From Cellulomonas sp. Leaf334 (lineage in GTDB: Bacteria > Actinomycetota > Actinomycetes > Actinomycetales > Cellulomonadaceae): 64,000 nt of DNA. The notes beneath the pieces are model-generated. The model had not been told where the DNA came from. It worked only from the letters and a program-made list of their open reading frames with translations, and made no database searches. A program made the translations under genes and the position numbers. Shown piece after piece: positions 1-7,241 of this stretch (position 1 is its first letter; every line of letters starts with the position of its first letter). The stretch spans positions 60,312 to 124,311 of the forward strand of contig NZ_LMOO01000007.1 of NCBI RefSeq assembly GCF_001424195.1, written 5' to 3'.

Positions 1-6
1 GCTCAT
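1..6 (-). CDS. 5' end of an unidentified gene (truncated by window edge)
   Basis: The minus strand carries an ATG at 6..4 preceded six bases upstream by a GAGGAG ribosome-binding site, directly downstream of pncA. An alternative GTG start at 36..34 would overlap the pncA stop codon (GTGA) and give a ten-residue extension. Only two codons from the ATG are inside the window, so the product cannot be named; it is probably co-transcribed with pncA-pncB. Confidence 0.35.
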
Positions 7-32
7 GGGCTGCTCCTCGGTCTCGGGGGTGC

Positions 33-632
33 TCACCGCGACACCTCCAGGCGGATCTTGCGCTGCGTCAGCTCGGTGAGCGCCCGGATCGTCGTCGTGG
101 TGCCGACGGCGGCGGTCAGGTCGGTCAGCACCGACACGATCGTCGCAGCCTTGCGGCGTGCGTCGATCGCGGTCGCTGCGACGCAGAAGTCGGTGGCGAT
201 CCCGACGACGTCGACGTGGGCGATGGTGCGGGCCAGCAGCAGGTCGGTCAGTCGCTCCTGGCCGGCGGGCGCGTCCACGACCCGCCCCTGGAACCCCGAG
301 TAGTCCTGGCGCGACTCGCCCTTGACGACGTGCACGGTCCGCTCCGGCAGGACGAGGTCCCGGTGGTACTCGGCGCCCTCCGTCCCGGCGACGCAGTGCA
401 CGGGCCAGGTGGTCACGTAGTCCGGGTTCCCGTCGGCCGCGAAGTGCCCGTCGTTGGTGTCCGGCAGGGCGGCGTGCCAGTCGCGGGTCGCCACGATGAC
501 GTCGTAGGTGTCACCGCGCCGTTCGAGGTAGTCGGTGATGCGGGCGGCGACGTCCGCACCCCCGGCGACGGCGAGGGTGCCGCCCTCGCAGAAGTCGTTC
601 TGGACGTCGACGACGATCAGTGCGCTCTTCAC
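33..632 (-). CDS. pncA: Nicotinamidase
   Basis: This isochorismatase-fold hydrolase deamidates nicotinamide to nicotinate, feeding the next enzyme of NAD salvage. The 199-residue protein shows the full nicotinamidase set: catalytic Asp9 (VVDVQNDF), metal ligands Asp51, His53 and His63 (RDWH...DGHF), Lys104 and nucleophile Cys150 (GIATDFCV). Length is normal for cytosolic PncA. The GTG start overlaps the pncB stop as GTGA, so the two are translationally coupled and likely share the promoter and operators upstream of pncB. Confidence 0.95.
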   Translation of the reverse strand: MKSALIVVDVQNDFCEGGTLAVAGGADVAARITDYLERRGDTYDVIVATRDWHAALPDTNDGHFAADGNPDYVTTWPVHCVAGTEGAEYHRDLVLPERTVHVVKGESRQDYSGFQGRVVDAPAGQERLTDLLLARTIAHVDVVGIATDFCVAATAIDARRKAATIVSVLTDLTAAVGTTTTIRALTELTQRKIRLEVSR

Positions 633-1918
633 GCTGGTGCTCCGATCAGGTTGCCGATCGCGGTGGGGTCCGCGACCAGACGCGGGGTGCCGGCCTCGAG
701 GGCGAGGTCCAGCGGGAGGAGCTCGGCCTTGGCGCCGCGGTGGTGGCCGCGGATCTCGGTGAGCGTGGGGCGGTGCACGACCCGGCCGTCGCAGATGACG
801 GTGACCTGGAGCGCGCGGCCCAGGCCGGCCTCGGGCGCCCCGGGCAGGTGCCGGACGACCACGGTCTCCCTGGTGGCGTACCCGGCGTGGTCGAGACTGC
901 GGTAGGCGACCTTGCGCCCGCCGACGCTTCCCTTGCCGGCGGCCTTCTTCGCGACCGGCCGCATCGCGGCGTCACGGCCCGGCCGGTCGCTGATCGCGAC
1001 GAGCTTGTAGACCATGCCGGCCGTCGGGTGACCCGAGCCGCCCACGAGCCTGGTGCCCGCCCCGTAGACGTCGATGGGGGCGTCCGCGAGCGCGGCGATC
1101 AGGTGCTCGTCCAGGTCGGACGTGACGGCGATCTTCGTGGTCGTGGCGCCGAGCTCGTCGAGCAGGGCGCGGGCGGCGCGGGCGCCCTCGGCGAGGTCTC
1201 CCGAGTCGAGCCGGACACCCCCGAGGTCCGCGCCGGCCGCGGCGACGGCGTGGCGCAGGCCCTGAGCGGTGTCGTACGTGTCGACCAGGAGCGTGGTGCC
1301 GGCGCCGAGGGTCGCGACCTGCGACGCGAACGCGGCGGGCTCGTCGGCGTGGGCGAGGGTGAACGCGTGAGCCGCGGTGCCGCGGGTGGGGACGCCGTAG
1401 GTGAAGCCGGCCTCCAGGTTGGAGGTGGCGTCGAACCCGGCGATGTACGCGGCGCGGGCGGCAGCGACGGCGGCGCGCTCGGCGGTCCGGCGGGATCCCA
1501 TCTCGACCAGCGTGCGGCCGCCGGCGGCGCTGACCATGCGGGCGGCTGCCGACGCGATCGCGGTGTCGTGGTTGAGGATCGACAGGACGACCGTCTCCAG
1601 GATCACGCACTCGGCGAAGGTGCCGGAGACGGTCAGGACGGGGCTGTTCGGGAAGTAGATCTCGCCCTCGCGGTACGCGTCGACCTGCCCGGTGAAGCGG
1701 TAGGTCCGCAGGTAGTCGGCGGTGGCCTCGTCGGCGATCCCCTGCTCGAGGAGCCAGGAGACGTGCGCGTCGGTGAAGCGGAAGCTCTCGATCGCGTCGA
1801 CCACCCGGCCGAGACCGGCGACGACGCCGTAGCGGCGCCCGTCGGGGAGCCGACGCGCGAACGTCTCGAAGACCGCCTGGTGGTGCGCGGTGCCGTCGGC
1901 CAGCGCCGCGCGGAGCAT
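629..1918 (-). CDS. pncB: Nicotinate phosphoribosyltransferase, apparent 5' frameshift
   Basis: The enzyme converts nicotinate plus PRPP to nicotinate mononucleotide, the Preiss-Handler step after PncA. The 429 residues from the ATG at 1918 follow the family closely (RYGVVAGLGR, the Tyr-containing RFTGQVDAY, HGTAAHAF-like TRGTAAHAF, RLDSGDL). However, the conserved N-terminal block TALLTDHYELTM is encoded in frame just upstream of this ATG (1919-1957), then runs into TAG with no normal start codon. An ATG at 1971..1969 with an ideal GGAGAG site lies one frame off. The likeliest reading is a single-base indel (real or sequencing) between about 1957 and 1968, with the true start at 1971. Confidence 0.9.
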   Translation of the reverse strand: MLRAALADGTAHHQAVFETFARRLPDGRRYGVVAGLGRVVDAIESFRFTDAHVSWLLEQGIADEATADYLRTYRFTGQVDAYREGEIYFPNSPVLTVSGTFAECVILETVVLSILNHDTAIASAAARMVSAAGGRTLVEMGSRRTAERAAVAAARAAYIAGFDATSNLEAGFTYGVPTRGTAAHAFTLAHADEPAAFASQVATLGAGTTLLVDTYDTAQGLRHAVAAAGADLGGVRLDSGDLAEGARAARALLDELGATTTKIAVTSDLDEHLIAALADAPIDVYGAGTRLVGGSGHPTAGMVYKLVAISDRPGRDAAMRPVAKKAAGKGSVGGRKVAYRSLDHAGYATRETVVVRHLPGAPEAGLGRALQVTVICDGRVVHRPTLTEIRGHHRGAKAELLPLDLALEAGTPRLVADPTAIGNLIGAPA

Positions 1919-1956
1919 GGTGAGCTCGTAGTGGTCGGTGAGGAGAGCCGTCGTTG

Positions 1957-2010
1957 TGGTCTAGTGACCATAATGCTCTCCGGCCACCGCCGATGTGGTC
2001 CGATTGACCA
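1957..2010 (-). promoter_or_regulatory. Tandem inverted repeats upstream of pncB-pncA (NrtR-like operators)
   Basis: Two related imperfect copies occur: TGGTC-TAGT-GACCA (1957-1970) and TGGTC-CGATT-GACCA (1996-2010). On the minus strand each is preceded by an A/T-rich TTATGG edge. The proximal copy overlaps the GGAGAG/ATG initiation site of pncB. Nudix-type NrtR repressors control pncA/pncB in many actinobacteria, so NrtR is the natural candidate, but no regulator gene is in the window and the assignment is inference. Confidence 0.55.
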
Positions 2011-2088
2011 TAAATACTCTGTGGCGTGCGTCACAGCGCACACAGGACCGCGTACGCACGGGCCCGCCGAAGCAGGGAGGATGACCAG

Positions 2089-3390
2089 GTGACTTCCCCG
2101 AGCGTGACCTCTGCCGACCGAGCCGACGCCGCTCGGCGTTTCCGGACCGCCCTGTTCGTCGACTTCGACAACGTCTACATCGGCCTGCAGCGCCTCGACC
2201 CCGTCGCGGCCGAGGCGTTCGCCACGAACCCGGCCCACTGGCTCAGCGAGCTGGAGTCCGGCACCGACTCCGAGGGCGACTTCTCGCGCCGGTTCCTCAT
2301 CCGCGCGTGCTACCTCAACCCGTCGCGGTTCTCGCAGTTCCGCCCCAACTTCACACGCGCCGGGTTCCAGGTCGTCGACTGCCCGTCGCTGACCCAGCAG
2401 GGCAAGAGCAGCGCCGACATCAACCTCGTCCTCGACGCCGTCGACGCGCTCGCCGCGCCGACGCACTACGAGGAGTTCGTCATCGTCTCCGCCGACGCCG
2501 ACTTCACTCCCCTGGCCCTGCGCTGCCGCGCCGCCGACCGTCGGGTCACGATCATGACCGCCAGCCCGGCCGCGAGCGCCTACCGTGCCGTCGCCGACTC
2601 GGTCATCACCGCCGACGAGCTGGCAGACCTGGTGACGCACACCGCGTCCACCCTGCCGGTGGAGAGCCCGGTGATCGAGGTCCCGGCCGCCGCCGCGGAA
2701 CCTGCCGTCGTCACCTCGCCGCCCGCGAAGTCGAAGAAGGCGGCCGAGCCGCCGGCCAGCACCGCGGCACGCAAGGCCGTGCTCCAGCGCGTGCAGACCG
2801 CCGACCGTCCGGTGCCGCTGGGCACCATCGCGCAGCTGGCGCAGAAGACCGAGCCGTCCCTGCCGGAGTCCCGGTGGGCGGGGGCGGGAGGGTTCCTGCC
2901 CTGGTTGGCGAAGACCGTCCCCGAGGTCGGCGTCTCGTCCCGTCCGCCGGGCTACGTGTGGGACCCGACTCGGTTCGGCGAGGCCGACCTGCCGGGCGCC
3001 GTCACGGACATGGCTCCCAGCGCGCTGCAGAACCAGGTGGTCGCGGTGACCGACACCCCCGGTCTGAGCCAGTCGACCTACCGCGTCCTGCTCACGGCGC
3101 TCGCCGCCGACCTCGCGGCTCAGCCGTTCGACCGTGCGAAGACCTCACGACGTGTGCGCGACGCGTGCCAGAAGGCGGGCGCCAAGATCGGCCTCTCGAC
3201 CGTCAACTTCGTCATCGGCGGCATCATCTTCGCGGGGCTGCGTCTCACGTCGTCGGTCACGTCGCGCGACCTCGCGACGGCGTGGGCCGACAACGTCGTC
3301 GGGCTGTGCCGGGGTGCGCGGATGCAGATGAGCACCGGCGACGTCGCCGCGATCCGCGCCTGGGTCGGCGGCGGGCTGCTGGAGGGCTGA
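2089..3390 (+). CDS. NYN-domain putative RNase with C-terminal LOTUS/OST-HTH domain
   Basis: The start is the GTG at 2089, eight bases after a GGGAGG ribosome-binding site; upstream in-frame codons lack one. The 433-residue product begins with a NYN (PIN-like) nuclease domain: FVDFDNVYIG near residue 23, SSADINLVLDAVDAL near 105 and SADADFTPLALR near 130 supply the acidic metal-binding residues. After a linker rich in Ala, Pro and Lys (about 195-225), a LOTUS/OST-HTH domain occupies roughly 225-300 (GTIAQLAQ ... GGFLPWLAK ... GYVWDP). The family includes predicted RNA-binding nucleases (MARF1/LabA-like); the substrate is unknown. It is divergent from pncB and looks monocistronic. Confidence 0.85.
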   Translation: MTSPSVTSADRADAARRFRTALFVDFDNVYIGLQRLDPVAAEAFATNPAHWLSELESGTDSEGDFSRRFLIRACYLNPSRFSQFRPNFTRAGFQVVDCPSLTQQGKSSADINLVLDAVDALAAPTHYEEFVIVSADADFTPLALRCRAADRRVTIMTASPAASAYRAVADSVITADELADLVTHTASTLPVESPVIEVPAAAAEPAVVTSPPAKSKKAAEPPASTAARKAVLQRVQTADRPVPLGTIAQLAQKTEPSLPESRWAGAGGFLPWLAKTVPEVGVSSRPPGYVWDPTRFGEADLPGAVTDMAPSALQNQVVAVTDTPGLSQSTYRVLLTALAADLAAQPFDRAKTSRRVRDACQKAGAKIGLSTVNFVIGGIIFAGLRLTSSVTSRDLATAWADNVVGLCRGARMQMSTGDVAAIRAWVGGGLLEG

Positions 3391-3393
3391 CCG

Positions 3394-3783
3394 CTACTGC
3401 TGCTGGGGGGCGCGGACCTGGAGCAGCGACTCCAGCCCGGCGAAGTCGTCGAGGTTGTAGGTGAGCAGCGTGGCGTCGTGCGCCAGCGCGGTCGCGGCGA
3501 TCATGAGGTCGAAGGCGCGACGGCGCGGCTGCCGCCCGTGTGCGACCACGGCCGACGCGAGCTGTCCGTACGCAGCAGCGACCATCGCGTCCACCGGAAG
3601 AGGGTCGAACCGGCGCTCGACCGATGCCAGACGCTGCAGCCGGACCGCCCGTGCGCCCGCGTCCGGAGCGACGAGGACACCGAAGTGGAGCTCGGCCAGG
3701 CTGATCGCGCTCACGGCCAGCTCGGCGTCACCGAAGTCGGCGACGCCGCCGACGAGCACGCTCGTGTCGAGCAGGGCTCTCAC
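3394..3783 (-). CDS. PIN-domain toxin (VapC-like RNase)
   Basis: The 129-residue protein has PIN-fold signatures: Asp6 in LLDTSVLV, the conserved Glu in ISLAELHFG, Asp near 95 in FDLMIAATA and Asp in YNLDDF. VapC toxins are Mg-dependent endoribonucleases acting on tRNA or rRNA. The start overlaps the stop of the upstream antitoxin by four bases, the usual antitoxin-toxin order. Base composition matches the neighbourhood, so there is no sign of recent transfer. Confidence 0.88.
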   Translation of the reverse strand: MRALLDTSVLVGGVADFGDAELAVSAISLAELHFGVLVAPDAGARAVRLQRLASVERRFDPLPVDAMVAAAYGQLASAVVAHGRQPRRRAFDLMIAATALAHDATLLTYNLDDFAGLESLLQVRAPQQQ

Positions 3784-4025
3784 GCGAACGGGTCCGTGAT
3801 CTCCTGGTCGAGCAGGTCCCGGATGTCCGCGAAGGTCGGGTCGGCAGGGCTCGCCCAGATGTCGGCCACCTCGTCGAACCGGCGCCAGGCCCGTCGCGTC
3901 GCGGGGACGAGCATCGCGACGTCGCGTCCACTGACCGTCACCGTCAGCCGCTCGCCGTCCTCGACCCTGCGCAGGACCTCGCTGGCGTGCTGACGCAGCT
4001 CGCGGACACCGACGGAGTGGCTCAT
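3780..4025 (-). CDS. Antitoxin, Phd/YefM (VapB-type)
   Basis: This 81-residue protein starts at the ATG 4025..4023. Residues 1-45 (VGVRELRQHASEVLRRVEDGE ... VTVSGRDVAMLVP, split here for length) form the Phd/YefM DNA-binding fold. The C-terminal tail, rich in acidic and aromatic residues, is the expected toxin-binding segment. It overlaps the toxin gene by ATGA and lies immediately downstream of a 16-bp palindrome that is a likely autoregulatory operator. Confidence 0.85.
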   Translation of the reverse strand: MSHSVGVRELRQHASEVLRRVEDGERLTVTVSGRDVAMLVPATRRAWRRFDEVADIWASPADPTFADIRDLLDQEITDPFA

Positions 4026-4035
4026 GCGGGCGACT

Positions 4036-4051
4036 GTAGCACTTGTGCTAC
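4036..4051 (-). promoter_or_regulatory. Palindromic operator of the toxin-antitoxin pair
   Basis: GTAGCACTTGTGCTAC is a perfect inverted repeat with two central bases, ten bases upstream of the antitoxin ATG. Phd/YefM-type antitoxins bind such palindromes to autorepress. It also abuts the stop codon of the next upstream minus-strand gene, the GntR regulator (4052), so it separates two same-strand genes. Confidence 0.65.
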
Positions 4052-4786
4052 CTACCGGTCGTAGTCGAAGCGGAGGCGCATGCGGTCGCCGCGGAAGACG
4101 ATCGACGAGTACTCGAACGGGCGGGACAGCGCGTCGGAGATCACGTCCTGCAGCTGGAGCGCCGGTTCGCCGCGGCGCATGCCCAGGTGCTTGGCGTCCT
4201 CGCTGCTGACGGCGACAGCCTCGAGCTCCTCGTGGACGCGCTTCATCGGCAGGCCGTAGTTCTCCTCGAGGACGACGCAGAGCTGGTTGGCGACGACGTC
4301 GTGCTCGTCGAGCCCGGGCGCCAGGCGGGCCGGTACGTACGAGCGGTGCAGGCTGATCGGCTGGCCCTGGACCGAGCGGACGCGGACGATCACGTACGTC
4401 TCGTCGCCCTCGCCCAGCGCGAGCCGCTCCCGGACCCCGGAGGAGGGCGTCTCCCGCCCGACGGAGACGAGCCGCGTCGACGTCTCGTAGCCGAGGCCCT
4501 CGAGCTGCTCGCGCACTCCCCGGTACGCGGGCGACACCGCGTTGATCTTGGGCGTGGCGACGTAGGTCCCCTTCCCCGGGACGCGGACCAGGAGGCCGTC
4601 GCCGACGAGCTTGGTCAGCACGCCCCGCACGGTCATGCGGCTGAGCCCGTAGATCTTGTTGAGCTCGTTCTCGGACGGGATGCGCTGCCCCGGGCTCCAC
4701 TCGCCGCTGGTGATCCGGGTGTACAGGATCTGCTCGAGCTGCGCGTAGAGCGGCACCGCCGACTCTCGTTGCAGGACGTTCGTCAT
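4052..4786 (-). CDS. GntR/HutC-family transcriptional regulator (UTRA domain)
   Basis: The 244-residue protein has an N-terminal winged helix (about 10-75; SGEWSPGQRIPSENEL, then LSRMTVRGVL and the wing GKGTYVA). A UTRA effector-binding domain follows (about 95-240; ISLHRSYVPARLAPG, ALQLQDVISDA). UTRA regulators sense phosphosugars or small carboxylates. It is divergent from the aldolase/CbbY/DhaL/DhaK operon, which is probably its target. A DasR-like GTCTAGAC palindrome lies between the two starts. Confidence 0.9.
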   Translation of the reverse strand: MTNVLQRESAVPLYAQLEQILYTRITSGEWSPGQRIPSENELNKIYGLSRMTVRGVLTKLVGDGLLVRVPGKGTYVATPKINAVSPAYRGVREQLEGLGYETSTRLVSVGRETPSSGVRERLALGEGDETYVIVRVRSVQGQPISLHRSYVPARLAPGLDEHDVVANQLCVVLEENYGLPMKRVHEELEAVAVSSEDAKHLGMRRGEPALQLQDVISDALSRPFEYSSIVFRGDRMRLRFDYDR

Positions 4787-4833
4787 GGCCCCAGGGTTTC
4801 ACGGATCTTGCGCTCCTGGTCGTGCATGAGTAG

Positions 4834-4849
4834 ACCTGTCTAGACTGCC
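4834..4849 (+). promoter_or_regulatory. DasR-like GntR operator
   Basis: The sequence around 4831-4848 (TAGACCTGTCTAGACTGC) contains two overlapping palindromes: TAGAC-CT-GTCTA (4831-4842) and GTCTAGAC (4838-4845). The second is the core of sites bound by HutC-type GntR proteins such as DasR (TGGTCTAGACCA). It sits between the regulator (start 4786) and the aldolase (start 4910), as expected for shared control. Confidence 0.6.
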
Positions 4850-4909
4850 GAAGGGTCAGGACGATGCGGTCCTGGTCGCGCACGACCGCTCGCCGGGAGG
4901 GTGGAGCAC

Positions 4910-5770
4910 ATGATCTCGTCGACGCTGGCGATGACGCGCACCGCTCGCGAGCACGGCTACGCGGTGCCGGCGGTGAACATCCTCGACGACCTGAGCCTGC
5001 GGGCGGTCATCGCCGCCGCGGTCGCCGCGCACTCCCCGATGATCATCCAGATCTCCGTCAAGACCGTCCGCTCCATCGGCACGGACCTGATCACGACGAT
5101 GTTCCGGCACGCCGCCACCGACGTCCCCGTCCCCGTCGCGCTGCACCTCGACCACTGCCCCGACCGGGCCGTCATCTCCGACGTGGTCCGCGCCGGGTGG
5201 TCCTCGGTCCTGTTCGACGCGTCGGACCGGGACCTGGAGTCGGCCGAGCGTGAGACCGCCGAGGTGGTCGCGGAGGCGCACGCGGCGGGGGTCGACGTCG
5301 AGTCGGAGATCGAGAACATCATCGGCGTCGAGGACGGCGTCGGGTCGGACGTCAGCCTGCACTCCTACGACGTCGCGACCCTGGCCGCGGTCGCCGACCG
5401 GACCGGCGTCGACCTGATCGCCCCGCAGCTGGGCACCGCCCACGGCGAGTACAAGGCGCAGCCGGTCCTGCTCCCGGAACGCGTCCGCGAGCTGGCCGCA
5501 CTCACCGACCGTTCGATCGTCCTGCACGGCGGGACCGGACTCTCGGCCGGCGACTTCGCGACGTTCATCGCGGCCGGCGTCTCCAAGATCAACATCTCGA
5601 CGGGCGTGAAGGTCGCGTACATGCGCTCGGCCGAGACCCACCTGGCCGAGGCACGTGCGCGTGACAGGTGGGACCCGCCGTCGATGTTCCGGGACATCTC
5701 CGCCGCGGTGCAGGCTGCGATCGCGGTGCACCTCGAGGAGTTCGGCTCCGCAGGGAAGGCTGGTCGATGA
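4910..5770 (+). CDS. Class II ketose-bisphosphate aldolase
   Basis: A zinc-dependent aldolase that cleaves a ketose (bis)phosphate to dihydroxyacetone phosphate plus an aldehyde. The 286-residue product carries the class II motifs LHLDHCPD (zinc His and catalytic Asp), EIENIIGVEDG, GTAHGEYK, LHGGTGL and KINISTGVK. The ATG at 4910 lies nine bases after GGGAGG; a GTG at 4901 is possible. Sequence alone does not fix the sugar, and tagatose-, fructose- or other ketose-phosphate is possible. It overlaps the next gene by ATGA and opens a four-gene operon likely controlled by the divergent GntR protein. Confidence 0.88.
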   Translation: MISSTLAMTRTAREHGYAVPAVNILDDLSLRAVIAAAVAAHSPMIIQISVKTVRSIGTDLITTMFRHAATDVPVPVALHLDHCPDRAVISDVVRAGWSSVLFDASDRDLESAERETAEVVAEAHAAGVDVESEIENIIGVEDGVGSDVSLHSYDVATLAAVADRTGVDLIAPQLGTAHGEYKAQPVLLPERVRELAALTDRSIVLHGGTGLSAGDFATFIAAGVSKINISTGVKVAYMRSAETHLAEARARDRWDPPSMFRDISAAVQAAIAVHLEEFGSAGKAGR

Positions 5771-6555
5771 CCCCCACACTGATCTTCGACTGCGACGGCG
5801 TCCTCGCCGACACCGAGCGCGACGGGCACCTGCCCGCGTTCAACCAGACCTTCGCCGAGGCCGGTCTGCCGATCCACTGGAGCGACGAGGAGTACGGGAA
5901 CCTGCTCGCCATCGGTGGTGGCAAGGAACGCCTCGCGACCGTGTTCACGCCGGTGTTCGTCGAGACGGCGCACCTGCCCACCGACCCGGACGAGCAGAAG
6001 GACCTCATCGCCCGCTGGCACAAGGCCAAGACGGCGCACTACACGACGATGGTGGCCGACGGTGTCCTGCCCGGCCGGCCGGGGATCGCGCGGATCGTGG
6101 CCGAGGCGTCCGCGGCGGGCTGGGGGCTCGCCGTGGCGTCGACGTCGGCAGAGGCGTCCGTCCGCGCCGTGCTCGAGCACGCCGTGGGCGACGAGCTCGC
6201 CACGCAGTTCACGGTGTTCGCCGGGGACGTCGTGCCCGCCAAGAAGCCCGCACCGGACATCTACCTGCTCGCGCTCCGGGAGCTCGGCGTCCACCCCGAG
6301 GACGTCGTCGTCGTCGAGGACAGCGCCAACGGCCTGCGCGCCGCCCTCGGCGCCGGGCTGCGGACCGTCGTCACCGTGAGCAGCTACACCGCCGACGAGG
6401 ACTTCACCGGGGCGTCGCTCGTCGTGAGCTCGCTCGGGGACCTGCCGGACGACCCCGCGACCGTGCTGGACAACCCGCTCGGCCTCGACATCGACGGGCA
6501 GGTCGCCCTGTCGCACCTCGACCACCTCCGCACCGGGAGCCACAGTGTCCGATAG
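5767..6555 (+). CDS. HAD-superfamily phosphatase, CbbY-like
   Basis: The 262-residue protein begins with the HAD nucleophile motif IFDCDGVLADTE (Asp8, Asp10) followed by a helical cap. Motif II is ASTSAEA, motif III includes VPAKKPAPD and motif IV is VVVEDSANG. The N-terminal pattern (AFNQTFAEAGL, then GGGKERL) matches CbbY, a phosphatase that removes the inhibitor xylulose-1,5-bisphosphate. No Rubisco is nearby, so here it more likely dephosphorylates a ketose phosphate of the operon. It is coupled on both sides (ATGA with the aldolase; the dhaL start lies within its last codons). Confidence 0.85.
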   Translation: MTPTLIFDCDGVLADTERDGHLPAFNQTFAEAGLPIHWSDEEYGNLLAIGGGKERLATVFTPVFVETAHLPTDPDEQKDLIARWHKAKTAHYTTMVADGVLPGRPGIARIVAEASAAGWGLAVASTSAEASVRAVLEHAVGDELATQFTVFAGDVVPAKKPAPDIYLLALRELGVHPEDVVVVEDSANGLRAALGAGLRTVVTVSSYTADEDFTGASLVVSSLGDLPDDPATVLDNPLGLDIDGQVALSHLDHLRTGSHSVR

Positions 6556-7165
6556 CCGCGTCGAGTCCGTCGTCCGCACCATCACCGAAGGCTGCATCGA
6601 GAACGAGAAGTACTTCGGGGACCTCGACTCCGTCGTCGGCGACGGCGACTTCGGGTTCTCGCTGGCGCGCGGGTTCGAGAACGTGCTCGCCCAGTGGGAC
6701 GCGTTCGACCGGTCCGACACGGGCACGTTCCTGCAGAAGGTCGCGGTCGTCATGACGGGCCGGATCGGCGGGACGTCCGGGCCGATCTGGGGCACCGCGT
6801 TCCTGCGCGCGGCCGGTCAGGTCAAGGGCAAGCAGGACATCGCCGGTGCCGATGTCGTCGCGATGCTGCGTGCCGCGATCGAGGGCATCAAGGCGCGCGG
6901 CGGCGCGGACCTCGGCGAGAAGACGCTGCTCGACGCGCTCGCGCCCATGACCGACACCATCGAGCGCGAGCTCGCGGCCGGGGCGGCACCCGCCGACATC
7001 GCAAAGGCCGCAGCCGCGAGCGCGCGGGACGCCGCCGAGGCGACCCGCCCGATGCAGGCGCGACGCGGGCGCGCGTCGTACACCGGTGAGCGCAGCATCG
7101 GGTCGCTGGACCCCGGTGCCGTCGCGGTCGCCGTGCTGGCGGAGCGCGTCGCCGACGCCTGGTGA
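6545..7165 (+). CDS. dhaL: Dihydroxyacetone kinase ADP/ATP-binding subunit DhaL
   Basis: The 206-residue DhaL fold shows the nucleotide and Mg site (VVGDGDFGFSLARG near 25), SGPIWGTAF near 76, GEKTLLDALAP near 120 and the C-terminal RRGRASYTGERSIGSLDPGA. In kinases of this family DhaL holds the nucleotide and phosphorylates substrate bound covalently by DhaK. The start is the GTG at 6545, overlapping the phosphatase gene by eleven bases with GGGAG just upstream. DhaL precedes DhaK, the reverse of the classic dhaK-dhaL-dhaM order, and no DhaM phosphocarrier is in the window. Confidence 0.9.
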   Translation: MSDSRVESVVRTITEGCIENEKYFGDLDSVVGDGDFGFSLARGFENVLAQWDAFDRSDTGTFLQKVAVVMTGRIGGTSGPIWGTAFLRAAGQVKGKQDIAGADVVAMLRAAIEGIKARGGADLGEKTLLDALAPMTDTIERELAAGAAPADIAKAAAASARDAAEATRPMQARRGRASYTGERSIGSLDPGAVAVAVLAERVADAW

Positions 7166-7241
7166 CGCACACACACGTCCGCGCTCCGGGGGGCGACGCG
7201 GCGACAGGTCGACCGATCACGACGATGTGGAGGAATGACTG

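Noticed and set aside
620..2092. Long plus-strand open frame opposite pncB
   Set aside because: It is antisense to a clear pncB, has low-complexity Arg/Gly/Asp/Val composition and no family features; such frames are common in very GC-rich DNA.
3394..4025. Toxin-antitoxin pair as part of a defence island
   Set aside because: Neighbours are housekeeping or metabolic genes and composition is uniform, so there is no island context.
7224..7241. Five-codon ATG ORF just before dhaK
   Set aside because: It lies within the dhaK ribosome-binding region and is too short to distinguish from chance.
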